From: Cellvibrio sp. UBA7661
Lineage (GTDB): Bacteria > Pseudomonadota > Gammaproteobacteria > Pseudomonadales > Cellvibrionaceae
Reading direction: 5' to 3'
Length of the DNA stretch: 64,000 nucleotides
Assembly: GCA_002483365.1 (NCBI GenBank)
Contig: DLHT01000017.1
Span: forward strand, 366,300 to 430,299
The notes under the pieces are model-generated. The model had not been told where the DNA came from, ran no database searches, and saw only the letters and a list, made by a program, of their open reading frames with translations. The position numbers and the translations under genes were made by a program. Shown here one piece after another: positions 55,600 through 63,693 of this stretch; the first letter of the stretch is position 1; each line of letters starts with the position of its first letter.

Positions 55600-55761
55600 G
55601 CTGCGGCAGCTCCTAAAAGTGTGCGCGTTAATCCAGTTCACATATGTCGCCTGAAAAGCGTTATGCGAATGACGCGCTAGCGGTTCACGGTTGACAATTG
55701 AATACTGCGCCATTCAACGCGCTGCTGCCAGTGACCGAAAATGCGTATAAAACGCCGTGAT

Positions 55762-55777
55762 TACCACTAAAGAGGTA
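55762..55777. promoter_or_regulatory. NarL 7-2-7 box upstream of narG
   Basis: TACCACT-AA-AGAGGTA: the right heptamer is perfect and the left has one mismatch. It should control the narG operon. The 301-base stretch 55600-55900 shows no clear FNR box, which is unexpected for narG. Confidence 0.75.
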
Positions 55778-55900
55778 TCTGAAGAAATTTGTTAAGTTGA
55801 TGAATTGTTTGATATTTATTTGTTGTTTAACGAAATCGGAAAAACCGGAATTACCCTGTGAATACAAAAGTAGTACTCCAATTAAAAACGAGAGGCGAAA

Positions 55901-56026
55901 ATGAATAACGGAAATTTTTTTAAGCAAATGTTGAAGGTTTGGAAGATATCTTTGGCAGAAGGCGCAACACTATTGGTAGTATTTGCGAATGCAACATTTT
56001 TATTGTCATATGCTGTTTTTATATGA
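55901..56026 (+). CDS. 41-aa membrane ORF between narG and narX
   Basis: A short frame too small for usual calling. ATG 55901 is preceded by GAGAGGCGAAA, a good ribosome site. The product starts MNNGNFFKQMLKVWKISLAEG, amphipathic and basic, and ends in one transmembrane stretch (ATLLVVFANATFLLSYAVFI). It runs toward narX and ends 28 bases before the first of two NarL boxes. It resembles small single-span accessory proteins, but no family is known to me. The ribosome site and composition support it. Confidence 0.55.
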   Translation: MNNGNFFKQMLKVWKISLAEGATLLVVFANATFLLSYAVFI

Positions 56027-56053
56027 CATCAAGTGCAGTTTTTATGTTGGCCA

Positions 56054-56099
56054 TACCTCTATGGTGGTAGTAAAAGCTGAAACTACCCATAAAGTGGTA
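56054..56099. promoter_or_regulatory. Two NarL 7-2-7 boxes upstream of narX
   Basis: TACCTCT-AT-GGTGGTA (56054-56069) and TACCCAT-AA-AGTGGTA (56084-56099), centres 30 bases apart (about three helix turns). The second ends 21 bases before the narX ATG, so NarL may repress or autoregulate here. Confidence 0.72.
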
Positions 56100-56120
56100 T
56101 AACAATTTCAAAGTATTTTT

Positions 56121-58028
56121 ATGAACTCATCATCACGATCGTCAATTGTCATGCGCGTCAGCGCAGCGCTAGCCTGCATCATTGTGTTGGGAATGAGCAC
56201 CATGCTTATTTCTTATTGGTTGTCGGAGCGCGCTGAGCATGATTCTCTGGCGATTAATATTGCCGGTTCCCTGCGTATGCAAAGTTATCGCATGGGAATG
56301 CTGGCGGCGGGTAATGTGACCGAAGCAGGGGAATGGCAGGCTGCGCTGGAAAAAATGGAAAAGACCTGGAGCAATCCGGTTTTTATTCCTTTTTTAAATG
56401 ATAAGCCGAAAATTAGTGAGCTTTATAGTAAAGCAGCTGCTAATTGGCGCGAGCAATTGTTGCCTGCGTTTACGATGCTTTACCAGCAGCACCAGCAGCA
56501 AAATACAGTAAAGCTGCAACCAGTACAGCCACAATTACAAGCACAACAATTACAACTGCTGCTTGATGAGCATATTCAACTGCTGGATCAGCTGGTAAAC
56601 CAGATCCAGCAGGATGCGGAAATGAAAGTGCGCAGTTTTCGTTTGGTGCAAATCATCGCACTCTTTGCCACCTTGTTGGTTTCTGCTGTAGTGATGTATT
56701 CGTTGCGCGTTAAAGTCGAACAACCTTTGCGCCAACTAACAGCGATGGCAAAACGAATTTCCCATGGGGATTTTAGCTACCAAACACCGGTTACCAGTCA
56801 GGATGAATTAGGGGTTTTGGCTGCCACTTTCAATTTGATGAGCAAGTCTATCGCTAACAGCTACGAACACCTTGAACAGCAAGTGGATGAAAAAACCAAG
56901 GCCTTGCAGCAATCCAATAGCGCACTGCAATTTTTGTATGAAAGCGCCAAGCTCATTATTGAAAATAACCCTGGTGGTATTAATTACGACGAAATTATAT
57001 CGCGCTTGGGTAAGACTATTGCTGTCAGCAATCTTGAGTTATGTTTGACCACCATTGGCGGCGACAGCCCTTATTTGCAAATAAAACCTGCCAGTGAAGT
57101 GAATACAGAGCTGTGTAAAAAGCAAAACTGTTACAAATGTCTATCCAGTCGCGGTGTGCTGGAAAAAAATAATGGTATGGCAATTTATCGCTTTCAACTG
57201 ATGCGCAACGATCAACATTACGGCCTGATTGTGTGCCGCGTATCTGAGCAACAATTGCTATCGCCCTGGCAGGAACAACTTATTCAATCAACGACTGACC
57301 AATTGGCCGTGGGAATGAGTTTGAAAGCAGATGAAGAGCAGTCGCGCCGGTTGGCGGTGTTGCAAGAGCGCAACGCCATCGCGCGCGAATTACACGATTC
57401 TCTGGCGCAAGCATTATCCTATTTAAAAATCCAGGTGACGCGCTTAAACAAAGCGATCGACCGCGAAGACAGGGTTACCATGGAAGATGTAGCGGGCGAG
57501 TTGCGCGAGGGTTTAAACAGTGCGTATCGCCAGTTGCGTGAGCTTTTAACGACTTTCCGTTTAAAAATTGATGGTAACGGATTAAAAGCGGCGCTTGAGT
57601 CCGGCATTGATCAGCTGCGTGCACAAAACGCGATGCAAATAGATTTTCATTATTCCCTGGGCAATGTGCCATTAACGCCCAATGAAGAAATTCATTTGCT
57701 GCAAATTATTCGCGAGGCTAGTCAAAATGCAATTCATCACAGCGGAGGCAAAAATTTACGCATCCGGCTGTGGCAAGGTGACAATCAAGCGATCAATCTG
57801 GAGATTGCCGACGATGGAGTTGGCCTGCCGTTGACACCGGAAAAAATGAATCACTATGGATTGGCAATTATGAAAGAGCGCGCCAGGCATTTGGGCGGTG
57901 AACTGTTGTTGGAAAACCGGACAGGCGGCGGAGTGCTGGTTAGTTTTGAATTTATTCCGGACTTTATAAAAGTGCGCCAAAAAAGCGGGCTAATCATTTC
58001 CGATGTATTACATGGCTTGCAGCCCTGA
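56121..58028 (+). CDS. narX: Nitrate/nitrite sensor histidine kinase NarX
   Basis: 635 aa (E. coli 598). N-terminal helix, then a periplasmic domain with the nitrate-binding P-box (NIAGSLRMQSYRMGML), a glutamine-rich stretch near residue 140, a second helix, HAMP (LRQLTAMAKRISHGDFSYQ), a GAF-like middle part with Cys cluster ELCKKQNCYKCLSSRG, HisKA_3 with H425 (ARELHDSLAQALSYL) and an ATPase domain (NAIHHSGGKNLRIRLW, ADDGVGLP). The partner NarL is at 31029. It is the only two-component sensor seen in the window. It ends 19 bases before convergent nsrR. Confidence 0.93.
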   Translation: MNSSSRSSIVMRVSAALACIIVLGMSTMLISYWLSERAEHDSLAINIAGSLRMQSYRMGMLAAGNVTEAGEWQAALEKMEKTWSNPVFIPFLNDKPKISELYSKAAANWREQLLPAFTMLYQQHQQQNTVKLQPVQPQLQAQQLQLLLDEHIQLLDQLVNQIQQDAEMKVRSFRLVQIIALFATLLVSAVVMYSLRVKVEQPLRQLTAMAKRISHGDFSYQTPVTSQDELGVLAATFNLMSKSIANSYEHLEQQVDEKTKALQQSNSALQFLYESAKLIIENNPGGINYDEIISRLGKTIAVSNLELCLTTIGGDSPYLQIKPASEVNTELCKKQNCYKCLSSRGVLEKNNGMAIYRFQLMRNDQHYGLIVCRVSEQQLLSPWQEQLIQSTTDQLAVGMSLKADEEQSRRLAVLQERNAIARELHDSLAQALSYLKIQVTRLNKAIDREDRVTMEDVAGELREGLNSAYRQLRELLTTFRLKIDGNGLKAALESGIDQLRAQNAMQIDFHYSLGNVPLTPNEEIHLLQIIREASQNAIHHSGGKNLRIRLWQGDNQAINLEIADDGVGLPLTPEKMNHYGLAIMKERARHLGGELLLENRTGGGVLVSFEFIPDFIKVRQKSGLIISDVLHGLQP

Positions 58029-58047
58029 ACACTGTCCCAACAATGGT

Positions 58048-58485
58048 TTAACGTATTTGCAACAGTTGAATGAGTGCCGGTTTTCTTTTTTGTGGCAGTA
58101 AATCTGCAAGTGAATACTGGTCGAGCACATTAAAAAATGCCTCTAATGCCTGGGCAAAAACCATTTTCAATTGGCAGGCAGGGGTGATGGTGCAGGCCTG
58201 TGCATTACTGAAGCACTCCACAATGGCCAGATCCTGTTCGGTATCGCGCACCAGAGTACCAATATTGATATTTTCAGGTTGTCCGTTTAGCCGCAAGCCG
58301 CCATTTTTACCGCGCACGGCAATCAAGTAACCTTTTGCATTCAGTTCCTGAACGACTTTCATTAAATGGTTTTTGGAGATGCCATAACTCTCGGCAATTT
58401 CAGCGATAGTGGAAATTTCGTCTCCTTTCAATGCAACGTACATGAGTACACGCAGGGAGTAGTCGGTATAGCGAGTGATATACAT
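58048..58485 (-). CDS. nsrR: Nitric oxide-sensing repressor NsrR
   Basis: 145 aa Rrf2-family regulator (E. coli NsrR 141). Winged helix: MYITRYTDYSLRVLMYVAL, ISKNHLMKVVQELNAKGYLIAVRGKNGGLRL. Cluster cysteines are C91, C98 and C104 (VECFSNAQACTITPACQL). [4Fe-4S] nitrosylation releases DNA. ATG 58485 begins the family domain; the frame to 58551 is an upstream extension. Its likely operators are 630 bases away, at 59117-59165. Confidence 0.93.
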   Translation of the reverse strand: MYITRYTDYSLRVLMYVALKGDEISTIAEIAESYGISKNHLMKVVQELNAKGYLIAVRGKNGGLRLNGQPENINIGTLVRDTEQDLAIVECFSNAQACTITPACQLKMVFAQALEAFFNVLDQYSLADLLPQKRKPALIQLLQIR

Positions 58486-58576
58486 AGGGTTCTCTTTTTG
58501 CTTTCTCTCAATGAGGTGCGCGAGGTTAAAGGCTGATGTGCTTTTGGGCAAGCCCGATCAGCGCTTCGCAATAATA

Positions 58577-59062
58577 TTACTCATGGAATACTTCCGGATC
58601 ACTATAGGCGCGAATATCGCTGTAAACCCGGCATCCTTTGTAGAGGGTAATATTCTCGGCGCTTATGTTGTTTTCATCCTGTGGCAAAGGACGAGTCCAA
58701 ATGAAGGTCGCTATCGCTATAAAGAAAAAGAAGCTCGCCACCAGCAGCCTCCCATCAACATCAATAAAGGCCATCACTAGCCAACTGCAAGCGAGCATGA
58801 ATAGCGCCAACTTTTTTGCAGCCGCGGGGATGGCATGTTCTTGCTGCCATGTCACCACAGGTTTACCCAACTGTGGATGGTTGATTAGCCAGTGATGTAA
58901 ACGCGGCGAACCTTTGGCCGCCGACCAGGCTGACAAGAGTAGCAGTGGGGTAGTGGGTAGCAGCGGCGTCACAATACCGACCAAACCTATAAATAGCGAT
59001 ACGCACGCAAGTGCCAGGTAGCCAACCTTTTCAGGCAAGGAGATTCCAGTGTGTTTACTCAT
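58577..59062 (-). CDS. DUF454 (YbaN-like) inner membrane protein
   Basis: 161 aa with DUF454 (PF04304) pattern: GYLALACVSLFIGLVGIVTPLLPTTPLLLLSAWSAAKGSPRLHHWLINHPQLG, then two more helices (LALFMLACSWLVMAF and LLVASFFFFIAIATFIW). The function is unknown. It lies 91 bases upstream of nsrR on the same strand and shares the NsrR-box region with divergent ytfE, so it and nsrR may be autoregulated by NO. An acidic C-terminal tail extends the family length. Confidence 0.88.
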   Translation of the reverse strand: MSKHTGISLPEKVGYLALACVSLFIGLVGIVTPLLPTTPLLLLSAWSAAKGSPRLHHWLINHPQLGKPVVTWQQEHAIPAAAKKLALFMLACSWLVMAFIDVDGRLLVASFFFFIAIATFIWTRPLPQDENNISAENITLYKGCRVYSDIRAYSDPEVFHE

Positions 59063-59116
59063 AGTCTTTCCTCTTTTATCTGCATCAAACAACGAGAAGA
59101 AAAATCCTTACTTTTA

Positions 59117-59165
59117 AACATGTATTTATTTTACATCTTTAAAAGATGCATTTACAATGCATATT
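59117..59165. promoter_or_regulatory. Two NsrR operators in the ytfE/DUF454 divergent region
   Basis: Site B (59143-59165): arms AAGATGCATTT and CAATGCATATT around one base, nearly perfect against the AANATGYATTT inverted consensus. Site A (59117-59139): arms AACATGTATTT and TTTTACATCTT, weaker. Centres are 26 bases apart. They lie 55-80 bases upstream of the DUF454 start and 75-120 upstream of ytfE. Confidence 0.82.
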
Positions 59166-59238
59166 AAGTGGTTGTTTGGATATTTTGTCAGGCACCTTTT
59201 AATTAACCGTCGATTTACTGCACCCGGAGAGAGACATT

Positions 59239-59922
59239 ATGAGTATTCTTGATCAGAGCCTTGGCCAACTTGCCCGGAGTATTCCGGGTGCCACAACGAT
59301 TTTTCACAAATACCATTTGGATTTTTGTTGCGGCGGAAAGAAAAGCCTGCGCGAAGCTGCAAATGACCGCGATCTTAGTTTGGATGCGCTGGCAGCCGAA
59401 TTGCAGTTGTTGCAGTCACTGGATTCAACGGAGCAGGAATGGACAAGTGTGCCGAATATTGAATTGATCGAGCATATCCTTACCCGTTATCACGATGTTC
59501 ATCGCCAACAACTTCCGGAACTGATCCGTTTGGCGCAGCGGGTAGAGCTGGTTCATGGCGGTCATACGGAATGTCCTGCAGGTTTGTCGCAACATTTGGA
59601 GACTATGCTGCAAGAGCTGGAAAGCCATATGAAGAAAGAAGAACAAATTTTATTTCCCATGATTAGTCGCGGCATTACCGGCATGGCTGTCCAACCCATT
59701 GCAATGATGCGCAGCGAGCACGACGATCACGGTGCTGCACTGGCTGATATTGAGTACATCACAAATGGCATGGTTGTTCCCAAGGGAGCCTGCAATACCT
59801 GGCGCGCACTCTACCTTGGCCTTGAAACACTAAAAACGGATTTGATGAATCATATTCATCTTGAAAACAATATTTTATTTGATCGTATTGATCATCAACT
59901 AGGAGAAAAAAACCATGCGTGA
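59239..59922 (+). CDS. ytfE: Di-iron Fe-S cluster repair protein YtfE (RIC)
   Basis: 227 aa (E. coli 220). Cys30-Cys31 (LDFCCGGKKS) in the ScdA domain, then hemerythrin ligands in HDVHRQQLPELIRLA, LESHMKKEEQILFP, MRSEHDDHGAALADIE and MNHIHLENNILF. It repairs Fe-S clusters after nitrosative damage. A GGAG lies before ATG 59239. It overlaps norB by 8 bases, so both are under the NsrR-type operators. Confidence 0.95.
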   Translation: MSILDQSLGQLARSIPGATTIFHKYHLDFCCGGKKSLREAANDRDLSLDALAAELQLLQSLDSTEQEWTSVPNIELIEHILTRYHDVHRQQLPELIRLAQRVELVHGGHTECPAGLSQHLETMLQELESHMKKEEQILFPMISRGITGMAVQPIAMMRSEHDDHGAALADIEYITNGMVVPKGACNTWRALYLGLETLKTDLMNHIHLENNILFDRIDHQLGEKNHA

Positions 59923-62227
59923 ATACCGCAAACTATGGTGGCTACTAATCGCCGTCCTCATCGTCACATTTTCAATTCTTGGATACTTCGGGCGGGAAGT
60001 GTACCGAAAGGCACCGCCGATACCGGACAAAGTAATATCAGAGAGCGGCCAGGTGTTAATGACCCGCGACAGTATTTTGGATGGCCAAACCGCGTGGCAA
60101 TCGGTAGGTGGTATGCAGTTGGGTTCAATCTGGGGGCACGGCGCTTATCAGGCACCCGACTGGACAGCTGATTGGCTGCACCGCGAATTAACCGCTTGGT
60201 TGGAATTGGCAGCACAAGAGCAATTTAACAAACCTTATGCTGAATTGGATGACGCACAGCAACATGCCTTGCGCTATGAATTAAAAACCAGTTATCGCAA
60301 CAATACCTATGACCCGGCAACTGGCAATTTGATCGTTAGTGAACGCCGCGTGCAAGCCATTCAACAAACGGCTGCCTATTACGCGAGTTTATTTAGCGCC
60401 GAACCGGAGTTGCGCAATACCCGTAAAAGTTTTGCGATGAAAGAAAATACTCTGCCCGATGCGGAGCGTCGCGCGCGCCTGACCGAGTTTTTCTTTTGGA
60501 CTGCATGGGCTGCCGCCACTGAGCGCCCCGATTCTGCGGCAACCTATACCAACAATTGGCCGCACGAACCGCTGATTGATAATAAACCCACGGCAGAAAA
60601 TATTATCTGGTCAATTGTGAGTGTGATTTTATTAATCGCCGGTGTAGGTGGTTTGATTTGGGCCTGGGCGTTTTTGCGCAAAGAAGGTGAGCATGAACCA
60701 CAAGCACCGGAAAAAGATCCTATCTCGCTGGTATCGCTAACACCTTCACAGCGCGCGCTGGGTAAATATTTATTTTTAGTGGTTGCACTCTTTTGCTTTC
60801 AGGTTTTTCTGGGTGGTTTTACTGCGCACTACACGGTGGAAGGGCAAGAGTTTTATGGCATCGATGTATCACAATGGTTTCCTTATTCATTAACACGCAC
60901 TTGGCATATTCAGTCTGCATTGTTTTGGATCGCCACAGGTTTTCTTGCGGCTGGTTTATTTTTGGCACCCATTATCAACGGCGGTAAAGATCCAAAATTC
61001 CAAAAACTCGGCGTCGATATTTTATTTTGGGCCTTGGTTGCGGTGGTAGTGGGTTCGTTTATCGGAAATTACTTAGCCATCGCCCACATCATGCCCGCTA
61101 ACTTGAATTTCTGGTTAGGTCATCAGGGGTATGAATATGTAGACCTTGGTCGTATTTGGCAAATTGGCAAGTTCACCGGTATCGTTTTATGGTTGGTATT
61201 AATGTTGCGCGGCATAGTGCCTGCGCTTTATCAACCGGGCGATAAAAATTTGCTCGCCTTGCTTACCGCGTCAGTCGCTGCGATTGGATTATTTTACGGT
61301 GCAGGCTTTTTCTACGGCGAGCGCACTGTATTAAGTGTGATGGAATACTGGCGCTGGTGGATTGTGCATTTATGGGTAGAAGGTTTCTTTGAAGTATTTG
61401 CCACTGCAGCACTCGCGTTTATTTTTTGCAGCATGGGCTTGGTGTCACGCCCTATGGCAACCGCCGCAAGTTTGGCTTCGGCCTCACTGTTTATGTTGGG
61501 CGGAATTCCGGGCACTTTCCATCATTTGTATTTTGCCGGAACCACCACACCGGTAATGGCAGTCGGTGCAACCTTCAGCGCCTTGGAAGTAGTTCCGCTG
61601 GTAGTTTTAGGTTATGAGGCTTGGGAAAATTGGCGCTTGAAAAAGCGCGCCGCCTGGATGCAAAACATCAAATGGCCGCTGTTGTTTTTTGTCGGTGTTG
61701 CTTTCTGGAATATGTTAGGCGCGGGTGTATTAGGCTTCATGATTAATCCTCCAGTTTCGCTTTATTACATTCAAGGTTTAAACACCACACCCGTGCACGC
61801 ACACGCTGCACTCTTTGGCGTATACGGTCTGCTTGCGTTAGGTTTCACTTTGTTAGTGTTGCGCTATATTCGCCCGCAGCTGGTGTTTAACGAAAAATTA
61901 ATGAAGGTTGGATTTTGGTGGTTAAACGCTGGGTTGGCATTAATGATTTTCACCAGCCTTTTACCCATCGGTTTCATCCAGTTTTACGCCAGCGTGTCAG
62001 AAGGTTTGTGGTACGCCCGCAGTGAAGCGTTTATGCAGCAAGACTTACTGCAAACCCTCCGCTGGGTGCGCACCTTTGGCGATGTAGTGTTTATCGTCGG
62101 TGCCTTGGCAGTGAGCTGGCAGGTAGTGATTGGTTTGTTTAAGCAAACTAAAGCTCCCGCAGTAGCCGCTGCTTCAAACGAAATCAAAAAAGATGCTGAT
62201 TGTTGCGGTAGCTGTGGCGGTAAATAA
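59915..62227 (+). CDS. norB: Quinol-dependent nitric oxide reductase (qNor)
   Basis: 770 aa single-subunit NO reductase (NorZ type), reducing NO to N2O with quinol. The N-terminal extension (residues 1-260) is the cytochrome c-like fused domain with anchoring helix; it lacks a CxxCH, as expected for qNor. The NorB core has 12 more helices with His ligands in TAHYTVEGQEF, RTWHIQSALFWIATG, WRWWIVHLWVEGFFE, GTFHHLYFAGTT and TTPVHAHAALFGVYG. The C-terminus has an extra tail ADCCGSCGGK with three Cys, not usual for the family. It starts with an AGGAG and overlaps ytfE by 8 bases. Confidence 0.95.
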   Translation: MREYRKLWWLLIAVLIVTFSILGYFGREVYRKAPPIPDKVISESGQVLMTRDSILDGQTAWQSVGGMQLGSIWGHGAYQAPDWTADWLHRELTAWLELAAQEQFNKPYAELDDAQQHALRYELKTSYRNNTYDPATGNLIVSERRVQAIQQTAAYYASLFSAEPELRNTRKSFAMKENTLPDAERRARLTEFFFWTAWAAATERPDSAATYTNNWPHEPLIDNKPTAENIIWSIVSVILLIAGVGGLIWAWAFLRKEGEHEPQAPEKDPISLVSLTPSQRALGKYLFLVVALFCFQVFLGGFTAHYTVEGQEFYGIDVSQWFPYSLTRTWHIQSALFWIATGFLAAGLFLAPIINGGKDPKFQKLGVDILFWALVAVVVGSFIGNYLAIAHIMPANLNFWLGHQGYEYVDLGRIWQIGKFTGIVLWLVLMLRGIVPALYQPGDKNLLALLTASVAAIGLFYGAGFFYGERTVLSVMEYWRWWIVHLWVEGFFEVFATAALAFIFCSMGLVSRPMATAASLASASLFMLGGIPGTFHHLYFAGTTTPVMAVGATFSALEVVPLVVLGYEAWENWRLKKRAAWMQNIKWPLLFFVGVAFWNMLGAGVLGFMINPPVSLYYIQGLNTTPVHAHAALFGVYGLLALGFTLLVLRYIRPQLVFNEKLMKVGFWWLNAGLALMIFTSLLPIGFIQFYASVSEGLWYARSEAFMQQDLLQTLRWVRTFGDVVFIVGALAVSWQVVIGLFKQTKAPAVAAASNEIKKDADCCGSCGGK

Positions 62228-62248
62228 GCATTAATCGCCAAACCTTAA

Positions 62249-62278
62249 GTCGGATGTGAGTTCCACATCCGGCTTTTT
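62249..62278 (+). terminator. Terminator after norB
   Basis: Stem CGGATGTG / CACATCCG with a five-base loop, followed by GC and T5; ends the ytfE-norB transcript. Confidence 0.88.
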
Positions 62279-62333
62279 CCTTCCTTGTCATTAACATCTC
62301 ACTGCCATCTTGTGCAGGCCCAAAGCGTCCACA

Positions 62334-62648
62334 ATGCTAGAGTTTAAAGACTCTCCTGTAGCAGCGAGCGTCGCCCCTGACTGGCAGCATAAAATCGTTC
62401 ATGCAAACATCGTAATTGAACAAGTCGAACTGGCTGGTGGTGATGTTAAACCGGAGCAGTATCAAAAGCCGCAAGGCTTTAATATATTGTTAGGCGTGAA
62501 AACTGAAAGTAAGGTCAAATCTCTATTTGAGAAATTTTCTATTGGTGGTGAAGTGATTTTGCCGCCCCAAGAAACATTTTTCTCACCCTGTTACGCAATC
62601 GTTGTAGACCGTTTTGGTGTGCCTTGGAAGTTTAGTTGTGGTACGTGA
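62334..62648 (+). pseudogene. N-terminally truncated VOC/PhnB-like protein
   Basis: 104 aa from ATG 62334. The sequence PDWQHKIVHANIVIEQVELAGGDV, then QGFNILLGVKTE and GGEVILPPQETFFSPCYAIVVDRFGVPWKFSC, matches the C-terminal two thirds of PhnB-like VOC proteins (about 140 aa). The first beta-alpha-beta unit with the FYxxxFG region is missing, and none was found in any frame in the 100 bases upstream. It is probably a decayed remnant. A strong hairpin follows. Confidence 0.65.
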
Positions 62649-62662
62649 AAATGTGTTCCGAA

Positions 62663-62692
62663 ACGGGCAGAGACTTAAAAATCTCTGCCCGT
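62663..62692. terminator. Hairpin between VOC remnant and TSUP gene
   Basis: Perfect ten-base arms CGGGCAGAGA / TCTCTGCCCG around an eight-base loop; only weak T tracts follow on either strand. Position between convergent genes supports a shared terminator. Confidence 0.6.
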
Positions 62693-62727
62693 TGTATTTC
62701 AGGGTTCAAATTTTTTTCAGGCTGCTA

Positions 62728-63693
62728 TTAGACCACAATTGCCTTATACAAATTAAATACCGATATTCCGCTGATTAGTAATCCCACCAAAATCAGCAAG
62801 GTTCTGGTTGAGAACTTTTTGCACGCGTAGGCGGCGAAAGGTGCGGCGAATAGGCCGCCGATGATCAAGCCTGCGACTACGTGCCAGATTGTTTCATCGA
62901 CCAAAATAAAGAGTGATGCAGCGCTGGTGAGTGTTAAAAAGAATTCTGCAAAGTTCACCGAGCCAATGGTGGTGCGTGGGTCGTGGCCGGTGCCTACCAA
63001 TGTGGTGGTGACGACAGGGCCCCAACCGCCGCCGCCGGAGGTATCTACAAAGCCGCCGAGCAATGCGAGTTTTGCAACGTGTTTGGGTTCGCCTTTGCGG
63101 GTGGCGATGTGTTTGCGGAAGGCTTTGCTCAATACGTAAACGCCCATCAACAACAAATACACAGTGATAAATGGCTTGAGGGTCTTGCCATCAATTTGGG
63201 TTACAAGAATTGCCCCGAGTAATCCACCAATAATTCCCGGAATTAATAAACGTAAAAATAATTTTTTATCGACGTTGCCGAATTTAGCGTGGGATATACC
63301 TGATACGCCCGTGGTGAAGACTTCTGCCATGTGAACCGATGCCGTCGCCAGCGCCGGTGATGCGCCGGTTGCCAGTAAGAAGCTGGTGGAGGTCAGGCCG
63401 TAGGCCATGCCCAGTGCGCCATCGATAATTTGAGCGAGCAGGCCAACCAGTAGGGCATTCCAGAACATGGAGTCGTTAACGGCGGCGTCAATACTGTTTA
63501 CGCCCTGTTCCCAGCTCCCCCCGAACAGTTTGACCAGCCCGAGAATTACCAGAGTGAGTAGGGTAAAGGTGGCGAAAATGACCGCGGCGCGGATCACCGG
63601 ATGGAGTGGTATTTGCTCTACAGGGGGCAGACCGAGCGCCTGATGTTCCTGGTTGACGGGGCTGTCGGAGTAATCAAGGTCGCGGATTCTCAT
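62728..63693 (-). CDS. TSUP (TauE/SafE) family membrane permease
   Basis: 321 aa. It has TauE/SafE-type repeats: GLLAQIIDGALGMAYGLTSTSFLLATGASPALATASVHMAEVFTTGVSG in the first half and LGGFVDTSGGGGWGPVVTTTLVGTGHDPRTTIGSVNFAEFF in the second. About eight to nine helices. Such proteins export sulfite, sulfoacetate or related organosulfur anions; the substrate cannot be fixed. The N-terminal 35 residues are a cytoplasmic extension. It is a single gene. Confidence 0.9.
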   Translation of the reverse strand: MRIRDLDYSDSPVNQEHQALGLPPVEQIPLHPVIRAAVIFATFTLLTLVILGLVKLFGGSWEQGVNSIDAAVNDSMFWNALLVGLLAQIIDGALGMAYGLTSTSFLLATGASPALATASVHMAEVFTTGVSGISHAKFGNVDKKLFLRLLIPGIIGGLLGAILVTQIDGKTLKPFITVYLLLMGVYVLSKAFRKHIATRKGEPKHVAKLALLGGFVDTSGGGGWGPVVTTTLVGTGHDPRTTIGSVNFAEFFLTLTSAASLFILVDETIWHVVAGLIIGGLFAAPFAAYACKKFSTRTLLILVGLLISGISVFNLYKAIVV

